Assembly (NCBI GenBank): GCA_016165875.1
Contig: JABBOT010000014.1
Location: 15,916,931-15,980,930 of the forward strand
DNA from: Acanthopleura granulata
Lineage: Eukaryota; Mollusca; Polyplacophora; Chitonida; Chitonidae
Reading direction: 5' to 3'
Length of the DNA stretch: 64,000 nt
The position numbers and the translations under genes were made by a program. Positions 45,801 through 57,489 of this stretch are shown here, in pieces; position 1 is the stretch's first letter; every line of letters begins with the position of its first letter. The notes beneath the pieces were generated by a model. It was not told the origin of the DNA. It did not search any database and worked only from the letters and a program-made list of their open reading frames with translations.

Positions 45801-47204
45801 TATGTAATAGAAAACACATTATTCATCTTGTAAAGCTATCGTTAAAATTACGAGCTGCTCATGTTGGTAACCTCCGAAAAGTTCTGCAAATGTTTTAGAT
45901 TTAAAAGAAAAGACAACACAAGAACAATTGTTTATATGCACCTGTAAAGTCTCCCACATAAAGATTTACAAATGTGTTTTATTTTTGTGCTAAAACGCGT
46001 TCATTGAGACAGTCGGAATCGCAAACACAGAAATAATTTTAAACAATGATGCGACATTTCACGACATTTCAATAACTTGAGATCAAAGTTGTTTCATGTG
46101 ACTCCACACAAATGCTGTTTTGCCTTTTTGTATTTCAGATTAAAAGCTGATTTATAAAGGTGACCAGTAATGTAAAAAAAAATGACTCTGATCATTTAGA
46201 TTTGTTTCAACCCCTCTATAGGCGAATTTCAAACCAACGACGGAAGTCTTGTACACACTCTTTATTATGGGCCACTGTTAAGTTGGATGCTTTGCAGTTA
46301 GCATGTGATCATGATGGTAACACCGATTGTGGCAATGTCAATGATAGTAACGGTGGTGGTAGTGGTTCAAGCTGTGAAACAATACAAACAGACGTATAAT
46401 TATGCTACTGTTAAAATGTAAACACGTGTTTAGGAAATTTAAGGTTCTTGAAAAAATAACATTGACTAGATTAACCAGGGAAACATACACGTCATTTTTT
46501 GTCAATAACTAAGACACGCATACAGTACTGAAGGGCTTCTAAGGGTCATTTAAACAAAACAAGGCCTAATATCGTGTTTAGTAATTTTAGCGTTGTGTTG
46601 GTTTTGTTACATTTTACACTAAGAGTACTTACAATTTCCTGGCAGTATTAGCCGCCTACATTAATCCCAGGAACCGTTTTTTGCTCTTCTATGCAAGTAG
46701 ATACCAAAATTGCTGTCTTTAAATGCTTAACAATTAATATTTTCAGTGGTCTGGTGCACCTCTGCACGCTGCCATCCTGCTTTAATCTCCGTTCCCGGAC
46801 GGCGACAGCCGTCCACCCCCAGGTGCGACGGAAACTTCTGATTTCTGAGCGCAAATTAAATGACGGAAGAGCTGTCCCCTAAACCCTCTTTGTTTAAAAC
46901 AAGAAACTGCCTTGGGCAGCCAGTTGTCGGCAGAGAAACTCGGAAACACGTTTCTGAAACTAAACGAAATCATCGGAGAACGTATTAGCTGAATGATGGC
47001 TGAATGAAACGAAAGGAAATTTTACTCTAGGGTTTTATTTTAAAGTTGAATTTCCTTGCCGAATTTGTGCTTTTCATGTTTCTAAACAAATTTCTGATGA
47101 CATTCCCTGATGCTATGGTGCTATCATTTATTCTGTTTTCCATTTTAGGTAATTACAATGAAAGCCAAGGTGGATTTGTGAGTGGAGGATTGCCTGGTCG
47201 ATAG
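42864..47204 (+). CDS. Small secreted four-cysteine protein, three exons (novel)
   Basis: Coding exons 42864-42933, 43779-43949 and 47149-47204, all bounded by consensus AG/GTAAG sites and all joined in phase 1; total 297 nt, 98 residues. Exon 1 encodes a signal peptide (MLFSRTMLLLLAVACAVYG, cleavage likely after Gly19, leaving KQHS). Exon 2 encodes 57 residues with four cysteines (NCPSRRW, NVCVAEVPGY, LYCRNLSES, DICVLPV). NLS is a possible N-glycosylation site. Exon 3 encodes NYNESQGGFVSGGLPGR and a TAG. The C-terminal Gly-Arg could be a substrate for trimming and amidation, which would suit a secreted peptide, but this is inference. No family is recognised. Reading through the exon 2 donor would give an alternative end at 43984. 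An extra phase-1 exon in the 3.2-kb second intron is possible. The gene has a dead paralogue at 52802-55922. Confidence 0.68.
44263..44444 (-). mobile_element. SINE fragment in intron 2, copy A only
   Basis: Minus-strand copy lacking the 3' end. Plus-strand words ACCGAGCAGAGCCCTTGGGA, AACTCACGACCAAC and GCTAGCGCGCTAAACCTCTC, AGCCACGGAGGTCCCCC mark the core and head. There is no counterpart in copy B, so it inserted after the duplication or was lost from B. Confidence 0.8.
44700..45195 (+). repeat. 21-bp minisatellite, expanded in copy A only
   Basis: Units of the type TTAACCATCAGAGCCAGCGCT repeated about 15 times in two blocks. Between the blocks (about 44815-44990) lies a partial copy of the preceding 44610-44700 sequence (GAAAGGCACCAC, GAGCTC, GAATTCGAAAA). 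Copy B keeps only one clear unit at 54836-54857. One frame reads as a seven-residue NHQSQ-type repeat, but it lies in an intron and is not considered coding. Confidence 0.85.
46222..46880. mobile_element. Copy-A-specific insertion of about 660 bp with short flanking repeats
   Basis: Copy B at about 55595 runs straight from TTTCTTTCAACACCTCTTTG into GTTTTAAACAG. Copy A interrupts the same place after CAACCCCTCT and resumes at AAACCCTCTTTGTTTAAAAC. The repeated (A)ACCC(C)TCT would be the target duplication of an inserted element. The insert has no recognised domain; it includes a GATGGTAAC/AATGATAGTAACGGTGGTGG low-complexity stretch and a GC-richer segment near 46760-46830. Confidence 0.5.
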
Positions 47205-47561
47205 AGGTGTGTACCTGACAGTGTACCTTCGCTACGTTTTGACCTTTGTTGTTGCCGATATCTTGTCATGGTCGCTCATCAGCGTGGCCAAGTCCCCACT
47301 GATCACAGTTAATACACTTCAAACGTTAAACAGCCAAACTGACTTGTTTATTTTATTAACCAATGGGTATCTGAACAGAGCCCTCCTTTTCCAAAGAAGG
47401 TAATGTTTTACATTTACGAATAAGCAGTTCTAGATATCGAATTGATCGATCAAAGTTTTGACACCCTATTTTAAAAAATATGTTAAGCATTTACTTAAAA
47501 GGAAAGACGCTGCAAAAAGGAATTATTGTCAGTAAAAAAAACCTCAACAACTTCTAATTGA

Positions 47562-48045
47562 CACTAGGTGGACCAGTATTTGGCCTATCAACGACCGGTA
47601 TCTGCCGTATAAGTGACACCGGGTCGACCAATCTCTGGCTTTGAACTGATACCGGGTCGGTTTTGGGCCTATCAATGGCAGTTGACTGTCCAGCATTTCT
47701 CCTATCACTGACACCAGTTTGACTAGTGTTTGATCTATCACTGACACGGGAGCCTCCGTGACCGAGAGTGTTAGCGCGCTAGCGTAGAGAAGTGACCCAT
47801 GTGCCTCTGATTTATGCAAACGCTCTTAGTTCAAGCTCAGCTCACGATAGCTTCCTCTCCGGCCGACAACGTGTCGACCGATATTTAGCGTATCACTGAT
47901 ATTGGGTCGACCAGTATTTAGCCTGTTACTGACATTGGATCTGCCAGTATTTGCACTATCACTGACACCAGGTCGACAAGTAACTGGGTAATAAGTTACA
48001 CTTGGTGGACAGATAATTACCCTATGACTGACACCGCATCATAGA
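47562..48045. repeat. 33-bp minisatellite (CACTGACACCGGGTCGACCA type), copy A
   Basis: Unit CACTGACACCGGGTCGACCA plus GTATTTGGCCTAT, repeated with moderate divergence and interrupted at 47748-47867 by a SINE fragment. It corresponds to 57490-58090 in copy B, so the array existed before the duplication. Confidence 0.8.
47748..47867 (+). mobile_element. SINE head fragment inside minisatellite
   Basis: GGGAGCCTCCGTGACCGAGA, GTTAGCGCGCTAGCGTAGAG, the B-box-like TAGTTCAAGCTC and CTTCCTCTCCGGCCGAC mark the tRNA-derived head in forward orientation; the 3' two thirds are missing. Not present in copy B. Confidence 0.82.
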
Positions 48046-48870
48046 GCATTTGTCCAAGCACGTCATGATAACCGACCGGCAAGGCAGCCCCTGTTCTAAA
48101 TTTTTCATATATGACGCCTCAGCGTATATAGACTCTCTCCGCTGTCAAATCGTGCGGGTATCAGATTTTTGACAAAGCCTTTCCTGGTACAAAAATTTGT
48201 TGACAAACATTGCGGCACGATAGAAATTCCTTGGATGGTAACACGTATGACGGTATTTCTGTGTCTTATACTTACGTGGTTCAAAAAAGTACAGACGTGC
48301 GACTAACGGAATAGCCGATACACACCTGCGCGTGCATACTCGTGAATTATTCGATTTATTTCAATCATTAAGAGATTAACATCATTGTCAGCAGAACGAA
48401 GCTTAGGCACGGTGCACTGAAATGAATTTTCTAAACCTAAGACAAAAGTAGATTTAGAAATTTCCAAACATGAAGAGTGTATACAATCAGTTATTGAATA
48501 TTGGCAAACATTGAGTTTAGGCGAATCTTGGTTGAAGAAGAAAGAAACTGAATATGAAAGCTATGTACAAGCAATTATCGTATATCGGTATTCATTATTA
48601 AAGACGAATCCCTGTTTAACAGTAAAAATAACCAAACATGATAGCTATATTTGCAATCAATTTTTGAAGCTCGGTACAGATTAATACAGATAATCGTAGT
48701 TTAACAGTAAAAATAACCAAACGTGAAAACTATGCATAATCAATTGTTGAATCTCGGTACAGATTCGTACATATAATCCTTGTTCAACAGTAAAAATAAC
48801 CAAATATGAAAACTACGTGCAGTTGTTGAATATCTGTACATACTAACTACAGTCAGTTTCGGTGTAATAA

Positions 48871-48950
48871 GAATGAATAATTGAATAAATAAATGGTTAT
48901 GGCTTAACGTCAGGTGGGGAGTATCACAGCCATATCGTGTGATATGATAA
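48871..48950 (-). mobile_element. Second SINE family, 3' end fragment (copy A)
   Basis: Plus strand: ATAAATAAATGGTTATGGCT, TAACGTCAGGTGGGGAGTAT, CACAGCCATATCG. Same position in copy B is 58821-58892, so it was present before duplication. Confidence 0.55.
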
Positions 48951-49042
48951 GAAAAAATATAATGAAACATGCTGGATGCAGTGTCTGTACAACTACTTAT
49001 TGAATATCGGTACTCATTAATTTAATACAATAATGGGAACGG

Positions 49043-49158
49043 TTCCACAAAGCAATCCTAGACTAAGTTGATTGTAACTACCATGTAAGAACCCATGTTA
49101 AAGAGATTGGTAACCATGATAGTTAAAATGATCTTAACCCATGAGTGCTTTGTGGAAC
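49043..49158. mobile_element. Small palindromic element (copy A)
   Basis: TTCCACAAAGCAATC at the left and GTGCTTTGTGGAA at the right are inverted ends, and TAAGTTGATTGTAACTACCA to AACCATGATAGTTAAAAT form inner inverted words. This is a MITE-like element of about 115 bp. Partner at 58980-59094. Confidence 0.65.
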
Positions 49159-49165
49159 AGGGCCC

Positions 49166-49429
49166 TGGCTCCAAACTCACTGTAACCTGTGAGCCTCGAA
49201 ATTCTCCTCTTAAATATGAAATTCACAACATATTAGACGGTTTTGTGAAAAATGACCCATCAGAATCAAGAAAGTCGAGAAATGTGCAAACTCATGCACA
49301 GATCTTGCTGATTTTTAATGTTAACCTTATGTTTTACAAACTTAGCAGCATACACAAACAAAATATATTACATAACCAGAGTCTATGATGAGACAGTAGC
49401 TCGACTGGTTGGAATAAAACTATCACGGA
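49166..49429. other. Junction between duplication copies A and B
   Basis: About 260 bp lying between the end of the copy A match and the start of the copy B match. It shows no repeat of its own and no clear microhomology, although a TTGGAATAAAACTATCACGG stretch directly precedes the copy B start. Confidence 0.4.
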
Positions 49430-50335
49430 GTCGATTAAACAAAATTATATATGTAAAATGAATAATGGAGAATCAAAATTGAAACTTTCTACGAAATATG
49501 TATCTTGATTCTCTTGTAGCAAGGCTTGTTGAAACAGAAAAAAAATGTAACAGTAATTAATAGCACTTGGAAAGAAATGTTAACGTACGCTGTATGAAGA
49601 CAGAGACAGACGAACAACTGATCATCACAGTTCAAAATCGATACTAGGTATGATACTTATGATATGGATCGATTTTACGGATCTTGATGTAGTTTACACT
49701 TGAACCGAGCTTCACTGAAACCATACAAATACTGTAGGGGCAGTAGCGTTTTGAAAGAAATGTTATCGTGGTGGTTATACGGATCACCAAACCGGAAACT
49801 GGATACTGTGAACTATTTGTCTTGATGTAGTCTATACTTGAACCAAGCTTCATTGAAATCGTACAAAAACTGCAAGAGTTAGATTTTATGACGGAAAAAA
49901 TTCCGACAGGCAATAGCTAGGTCATCTGCCCGTCCCTCTAAACTGAATCAATACACTGTACAATTACCTTCAACTATAAATTTCAGTTAAAAGGAAGGGT
50001 TACATAACTTCGATACAAGTGCATCTGGAGCAAATGAAAGAAAATCCCACACTTGGATTCACAGAAGAGAAAGAAACAAAAACAATTGCTGTATACTCCT
50101 TTTCAGAAAAAATGAGGCCCGCCAGTCTGAAAGCTCTGTCATCTGGTATCCAAGAAGCCTGTGAGTGTTATTGCATAGTTTATAGCAGTTCAGCACATTT
50201 GTAATGGACATATGTACATGTATTCAAACCATCTATAAGAGAAACAATCTTTGAAATCATCTCTCCCTCAATTTGCGTTAAGTTCATGCTCCCTCAGTCA
50301 GGTCACACGCACTTTGGATGTGGTGGTAAGCAATC

Positions 50336-51520
50336 GCCACGCGAGCCGCCTCTGATAAGGAGGTAATGTGTAGCAAGTACACAAGCATCTTCCATCAACG
50401 CTGACTACCACACTGTCAGAGTTTTTGCATCAGTGTCTCAAAGTCGGTGATGATGTAGGCAGACCTGTGCACACTTCCTGTGGCCTCCCTAAACCATATC
50501 CACCACTCTCCTGAACTACATACAGAGATATCTTAAAAAAAAGATATAGCATTTTGAATGTTAAGAAGGTAACAAGCTTTATGAAGAAATACATTAGGTC
50601 AAAATCTGATTTACACATTAATAATAACTTTAATAAAAGAATACGTTGAATATGTATGTCTACGCTCTGTACCCTACTCAACAGTGTGGCAGTAACAAGT
50701 TGTCAGTTTTGACTGGAAGAAAGCCAAAGTAAACCACTTATTTTTCGAAAGTAACAGCGTGATGAACAACCCCATTTGTGACAACATCCAGGGCGAATGT
50801 TATACTATTAAAATACGAGTGGTCAGACCAAGGTAGCTCATAAGCTATTGCTACCAAGGCCTGAGGAATAAATGTCTAACTGTACAGTGTTCTGCATGTG
50901 CAGGAATGTGAAGTCACCTCACCCCACCCACCCGAGGCAAGTTAATGCAAATAATGAGCTCCATCCGTGGATTTGTAATGGCGCTAACTATATAAATTCC
51001 AAGGGCTCCTCGTCGCGATTTAAATATTGTTTAATACGATGTAACACCACGACATGCATACATTTTTATTTGTTCAGTTGGGTCAATCTTATTTGTTCAA
51101 TAGTGCCTGTTGTATAGGGATGTAGCTCAGAGTTTATATGCTCGTAAAATTCAGCCGTTTCTCTTACTGCTATATTTAAAGCCACTTTTCATATTTACTT
51201 TTGTTGTCTGAAATAAAGCATTATTATTATTACATATATTTTTCCACGGGAAAAATGGGATTCAAATGTCCACGGGCCCCGATCAGCATTACTGGTACAG
51301 TGACCATATAGGTGATGTTACAGGCAGCTAAAAAGAGCCAATCAGTTACAAGAGGCAGACTACCATGAGATAGCTACCATCGATTTCTATTTTATTAATT
51401 TAAATTTCACTTAAACTAGTCAGTTGATTACATTTTATAATAGACTAACATTGACCATACAGAAAACTACCATTCTAGAGCTCACGGGTGGTTTTATATT
51501 GTTGTCGCCCCAATTGATCT
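50336..51520. other. Copy-B-specific insertion of about 1.2 kb
   Basis: Copy A is continuous (GGTAGGCAATCACATATATTGATCTG) where copy B has this extra block between GGTAAGCAATCG and TTGATCTGAAACAGC. It contains an AT-rich part, a 3' end with GTCTGAAATAAAGCATTATT followed by ATTATTAC, and no recognised protein. A GGGATGTAGCTCAGA word at about 51118 resembles the start of a tRNA but no tRNA fold follows. It may be one or more unrecognised transposable elements. Confidence 0.5.
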
Positions 51521-52801
51521 GTTGATCTGAAACAGCAGGTGAATCACAGTTGATAAATGGTAAGCTATTCGCTACGTGCCATTCTACCATCTCAGACATA
51601 AGTCAGTGATATTTCAGGAAGGAGAGCAATGAGAATTAATAAGCTTTTATCTGTACCGTCAGTTAAAAGTAAGACACATTTTTGGTCCATTTGTAGTCCG
51701 CATAGAGGGCCGATAAATTCACATACATGCAGCCAACTTAATTTACCGATAGCTTTGTTAGGTTAGACTTTGTCGCATATAATAAAGAAAATTTTATGGT
51801 GTCATTTTTTGACATAAAGCAACATTCAAATTGTTTTAATAACGAAGTACAGAGGAGTTGACGCAACAATAGACATATTTACGCCACGTCAGTAGAATTC
51901 TCCACATTTTGTGAAGTGGTCTAAAGTCAATCACGTGATTCCCATTCCATAAAATGTCATTCTTTTATTATGAAATTAACCACCAATGCATGAATGGAAA
52001 TTTCTTGACGTTGGCTTTAACCAACTTAAAGTCGATAAAATAAATAAATAAACAAATAAACAAATAAAAAATAAATGGTTTCCGGGTTTGTCATCTCCTG
52101 TATTAGCACAAGGAATGTTGTTTTTGTTTTTCTGGACACTGCAAATTTTGTTCTCTATGATCATAATTTGGCTGTCGCGAATGAATGAAATGGTTTAGTG
52201 TATCTCAGTACTGAGATATTGCATTAGGACTCAGTTAAATTATTGTGAAATTGGTATATGATTTACAGAAGTCCACTAGCAAACAAAAACAAAGAGAAAA
52301 AAAAAGAATTAGTACATGTAATTTTACGCTAAACGATCTAAATTAGTCACGGCATACAGGAATCTGAGAAGAGCTAAACGTAGAAAACCAACCGTGAACT
52401 TTAACTCTATCAGCCTGCTGTGGAAAACCAACTATACATGAGGTCGTTAAATAGAGTGTGCTTTGAAGTTGGGCATTTTGTAAGGACAGATAAAGGTCTG
52501 ATTTGTAATTACCATTAATTAAGGCAAGTTGCAGCTCATTTGGTGCGAAAGAAATGCCTTTGATATTTTAACACCTGCCCCTACCGACGGCTGTTTACCT
52601 GTTCAAAGGCCCTCAAATCATCTTATATTACTATAGCAATAAATTTTCCGATCAAATCATATAAGCACGCCATGGCATTGTTGGGATTTATTACCCCACC
52701 GACTGATTTAAAGGACCTTCGTCCCAACAACAACTTAACAGGCAGATTCTATCTGAGTCGGTCAATATTGATATTACTAAATGTGTGCAAACTGAAATAC
52801 C

Positions 52802-55800
52802 TATATATATATTTAACAACGGCTACACCAAATATCAGGGGGATTCTTGCAGCTGGAGAGAAAGTGGGCTTGTGGGAAAAGGTTACACGTTGAGTATAAA
52901 CACTGTTCCATTGGAAACTTTATATTTGTAGCTTTAGTCTTGAACGGAGTTTCAATGGGGCTGGCGGCGTAGTGGTTAGAGCTTTTGTCGGATCATAACA
53001 AAGACTTTAAAAATGATACTTGCTGCTGTTCAGCGTTCATCGCTGATAAGTTAGAGCATGGAATCAGAACTGGTCAGTCCGTTTTCAGCATAATGTCAGT
53101 GAATTTATAAGTGGCATCGTTCTTTCGACGTTATTTATAACGTCGCCACAGGACATGTTTAACGGATTGCCCTTACATGTCTCAAGGCACAGTTTTTTTA
53201 GGTGAGCAAACTAGTCCGATCTCATGGAAGTCAAACTGGCTCGCACTGAACGGTATGGAGGCACAGGCACTGGTTATTATAAGGTGCTGTGGAAGTGTAT
53301 GTTTTTGTACTTGGAACACCTGTGCTTTGGGTGTTAGAAATTGCATAAATAATTTTACTGCAGATTGTTTAGAGTTTTCTGCATAACTGACATGGGTGTG
53401 GTTATAATGGATTATTAGGGAATTCCCCGATTTGTGGACCCTTAAATAGATATCAATATAAAGATAAACAATACCACATGTATTTAATGCTTATCATGTT
53501 TCTGGGCTTTTATTCTGTTTGCAAATACGAACGAAATTTGGCGTGGAGACTTTCTTCAACTTAGAAAAAAAAAATTGTTAACATGGCGGTAAATGGGAAA
53601 AGAAATTGTCTTCTGACAGTAACATTGTCGCTGCATTAATCACTAAAGTACAGTTAGAGAGGAAATGATTACTCGAAATTAGCTTTGACAACTATCGCTC
53701 GTTGTTCATGTTCAGAGCTAAGAGCAAATCCAAATCGTGTGGTGTTTCCCCACACAGATATATGCTGGGAATGTTGTTGACGGTTTTTGTGTTTTGGTGT
53801 CATTATATTTAACGAAATCTACACGGATCTACTCTACCGGCTGAATCAAACTGAGGTACGAAGCCATATACAGTCACGTTTTCTGTTTCAAAAGGTTTGG
53901 AGCTTGTCTGCTGGGGTGATGGAAGGTTTCGTTGGTCTGGCCAGTGTCTGCATGTATATGAAACACCGTTAAATAAGAGAGCTAAAACATGATATAAAAA
54001 TAAGTTTCGGAGATGCACAGTATTCTAGTTAAGAGAGACGAGCTCAAATTTGTAACTGTTTCCCTGTCGTGACTGAATGCAGTGCAACTCTCCCTCGCAA
54101 GTTTTCTGTGTTTTCCACAAGTCAAACCTGCCCTTTACACCTTGGCAGACACTCGACGACGATATATGTGTAGCGGAAGTACCCGGATATGTCGGAAACA
54201 AACCGTTATAGCACAGGGCCCTGTCAGAGTCAGTTGTCTACAAGGATATCTGTGTGATGCCTGCTCTGACAAATGTGATGGTCAGGCAAGGTAAGTACTA
54301 GATTTACATTCAACCTGCCAAAGCTTATCAATGAGTGCATAATGTTGAAAGCTCTTCTGGATAGGGGACTTTCGACTTCGGACTCTTTTATTGTTGGCGG
54401 TAAAAATGTCATGCTGCTTTATGTGACCAGTCAAAAATGCTCGGCAACCTTTCTTAACATTAGATTACCGATCATCTGTCTCGTTCTGTTCCGGACGGAA
54501 ACTTGACTTCTTAACTTCTTAAGTTCACATACATAAAGTTCCTCAATTTTCTCCATCGTCAGTCAAATCTGAATATTTTATTTTCAGACAAAATTGTCGT
54601 AGAAAATGCCATCAAAACTACTTACCTAACATTTCTGACAGTTCCCATGCTACAGTAGGACTTCTTTTTCTTCCAGTGATAAAAGAGAAAACTCCCTTGT
54701 TTTGACAGCTTTAATATATTTATCTTCACTGGATTGTTGTTTAATACCACGTATAGCCTACCGAAAAGCTCTTCTACTTTTCCTATTTTACTTTTTACTC
54801 GGTCAGTTCGAAAATGAGCTGTAATCCGCTGCGCCTTAACCATCAGAGCCAGCGTTAACTGTCAGGTCTATATGGCAATGTTGACTCGGATAATTCAGTA
54901 CGTTTCCCAATGGCACACCAATAAGCAAAAAATCCAAGAATTAGACTCCCTTAAACCATGAGACGCTAATTGATGTTTGCGTCCACATAGATTTTAACTT
55001 CGCGTTAGTCTAGGCGTACGTGCATCGAGATTAACTGTGGCCTGTTTCTCCAAAAAATCCCCGATAGATGGCGTAGAATTTCATATGTATCAAAAACGTT
55101 TATACGTAACAGAAAATACATTATTCTTCTTGTAAAGCTATCCTTAAAATTACGAGCTGCTCATGCTGATACCATCAGAAAGTAATCGTCAAGTTCTATG
55201 CAAATGTTGTAGACTTAAAAGAAAAGACAACACAAGATCAATTGTTTACATGCACCTCGAAAGTGTCCGACACAAAGATTTAAAAGTGTGTATTTTTATT
55301 TTTGGGCTAAAACGCGTTCAATGAGAGAGTCAGAATCGCAAACTCAGAAATAATTTTAAACAATGGTGCGGAAGACATTTCAATAACTTGAGACCCAAAT
55401 TGTTTTGTGTGACGTCACACAAATGCTCTTTTGCCTTTTAGCCATAAACAAATACGTAGGTAATCCAGCGTCCCGTCATCCTATTTCCGGTGTCTCTAAC
55501 CTGGCGCAGCCCATGGCTTGTTTCAGATCAAAAAGCTGATGTGCAAAGTTGAACAAGGTAGAAAAAATGACTCTGACCATTTACATTTCTTTCAACACCT
55601 CTTTGTTTTAAACAGAAAAGTCCTTTGGGCAGAGATTTGTCGGCAGAGAAACTCGAAAACACGTTTTTTGGAACAAAACGAAAACACCAGGAGAACATAT
55701 TAGAGATGGGTGAGCAAATAAGGGGGAACTTTTTACTCTGGGTTTTTATTTTAAAGTTGAGTTTCCTTTTTGAATATGAGGTTCCTATCTTTCTAAGCAA

Positions 55801-55922
55801 ATTGCACATTTCAGATGACATTCCCTGATGCTATGGTGCTATCATTTACTGTGTTTTTCATTTTTGGTAATTAAAATGAAAGCCAAGGTGGATTTGTAAG
55901 TGGGGGATTGCCTGGTCGATAG
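52802..55922 (+). pseudogene. Dead paralogue of the secreted four-cysteine gene
   Basis: The TATA region (52802-52812) is kept, but similarity stops at about 52829, before the signal-peptide exon, and resumes only at about 53770, so exon 1 is gone. The exon 2 counterpart lies at 54121-54290. Its acceptor CACAGG has become CACAAG, moving the splice point by one base. One base is missing near 54141, and TAC has become the stop TAG at 54209-54211, with the next Cys codon changed to His. Its donor (GTAAGT at 54291) is intact. The exon 3 counterpart at 55867-55922 has lost its AG acceptor (CATTTTAG to CATTTTTG) and contains TAA at 55872-55874 in place of TAC. The final TAG is kept. It cannot make the protein. 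Confidence 0.8.
52830..53765. other. Unrelated sequence replacing exon 1 in copy B
   Basis: About 935 bp with no similarity to copy A 42830-43420, which holds exon 1 and the start of intron 1. It may be an insertion combined with a deletion, or the original arrangement. No transposon domain is visible. Confidence 0.45.
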
Positions 55923-56339
55923 AGGACGTGTGTACCTGCCACTGTCGAGCAATAGAGGGTCTGTGTACTGACAGTGTACCTTTGCGACGTTTTGACCTTC
56001 GTCATTGCCGATATCTTGTCAAGGTCGCGCATCAGCGTGGCCAAGTCACCACTGATCACAGTTAATACACTTCAAACGTTAAACAGTCAAAATGACTTGT
56101 TGATTTTATTAACCAGTCGATATTTGAACACAACCCTCTTTCTGTACGGAAGGTACTGTTTTGCATTTGCGACTAAGCAGTTCTAGATATCGAATTTTAT
56201 GCCTGTCTATTAATCGATCGGTCAAAGTTTTGACACCTGATTTTTAAAAATAGATGAAGCATTTACTTAAAAGGAAAGACGATGCATAAATGAATTATAG
56301 TCATTAAAAAATCTTCAATAACTATCTGAAAATACCCAC

Positions 56340-57489
56340 TCATTTTTTTGGAAGATTTTAACCACCAAATTAACTGCAATCAAATTTTTTAACTGCATGG
56401 TGGACTTTTTGAACATATTGATAATGCTGGTTCATCAGTGACGTCACAGTTCTTGTACACCTATATTCTCGTAAGAAACGCTCCTGTAAAGTGTGCCCGT
56501 GTATGGAAATGTTAAGAAGTTCTGGTCTAGTGCCAGAGAAAAGGCGTGGAGTCCGTGATGAACGATCATTATCAATGCAGCCCACAAACCCAATAATATA
56601 GTTCTAACGTCGGTTTGCATTTAATTTGGTGAAAAAAGAAAACTGAAAATATAAGTGACGGTATTTTCAGATACAGTTTTAATGGTTTTTTTAATCAAAG
56701 TGAATTCATTTTTGCGTGCCACTCCCTGTATCAATTCACTTGAGTGCACCGCGCCTCGGAGTGACATGTAGGGAAACTCCCAGTTGTAGCGCAAAATTGT
56801 GTCAGTTAGTGTGACTAAAAAGGCCAGCAAAACTTATCCTAAACACTCGCCATTTATTTTCTGACTGAATAAAATGCAGTTAAATGGGCCTACTGTAAAA
56901 AATGAATTTAATGAGTTTGTTGTATTGAGCAAAAATCTCTATTCCGTCACCAAACAGTATTTACATTGCACAAGAGATATATTGTGTGATATCACTTGTG
57001 TCTAAACTGGTATAAAATCCCAACCCAAACTTCATACGTTGGGTTTTGTTTCACTGACTTAAATCAAATTTAAAAAATAAATAAAGGTACTTTTCAACAC
57101 AACTTTCAGTGGGCTTCCACTTCCGCTTACCAGCATGTAATGATGTAATTTCACATTATCGTTCACAAGGTGACAGATAGTGTCAGCTTGATTAAGTTCA
57201 GTTTACCAGATAAAGACTCGAAAATACACTTAAATGTCTTATCTCTGTATAACGATATATACGTTGGCACGCGAAGAGGGTTAACAGAATAAATCATGGA
57301 ACATGGAGACATAGTCATGTTTCCAGCATACGATCATTTTTAAATGATATTCAAGTTTTACATATGGAATGGAAGTTCTTCACTAATTCTAACGAATCAG
57401 ATGATGGTAACTTACTATGTATAGGAAGGAACCAGCACTTTGGACAAGTATCAAACGGATACTGTACACTGCTGCATCACTGCAGTACA
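56340..57489. other. Copy-B-specific sequence without recognised gene
   Basis: About 1.15 kb between parts that are adjacent in copy A (47540 and 47562). AT-rich, no recognisable reading frame, with AAAATACACTT and CAACCCAAACTTCATACGTT-type words but no clear transposon ends. Confidence 0.45.

Larger units (their letters stand above)
40780..49165 (+). repeat. Tandem segmental duplication, copy A
   Basis: Direct-orientation partner of 49430-59100. Anchor pairs: 41303/49938, 41501/50287, 41559/51522, 41990/52030, 42535-42820/52555-52829, 43425-43949/53770-54290, 44020/54700, 45280/54870, 45760/55060, 46885-47540/55590-56330, 47562-48380/57490-58400, 48400-49160/58420-59100. Identity is highest around 42535-42820. 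Copy A carries the intact secreted-protein gene, a SINE fragment at 44263 and a 21-bp minisatellite. The 41900-42060 part holds an (AAAT)n run also present in copy B. Confidence 0.88.

Noticed and set aside
51118..51145. tRNA-Ala-like start GGGATGTAGCTCAGA
   Set aside because: No matching anticodon arm, T arm with GTTCRAN or acceptor pairing could be found downstream.
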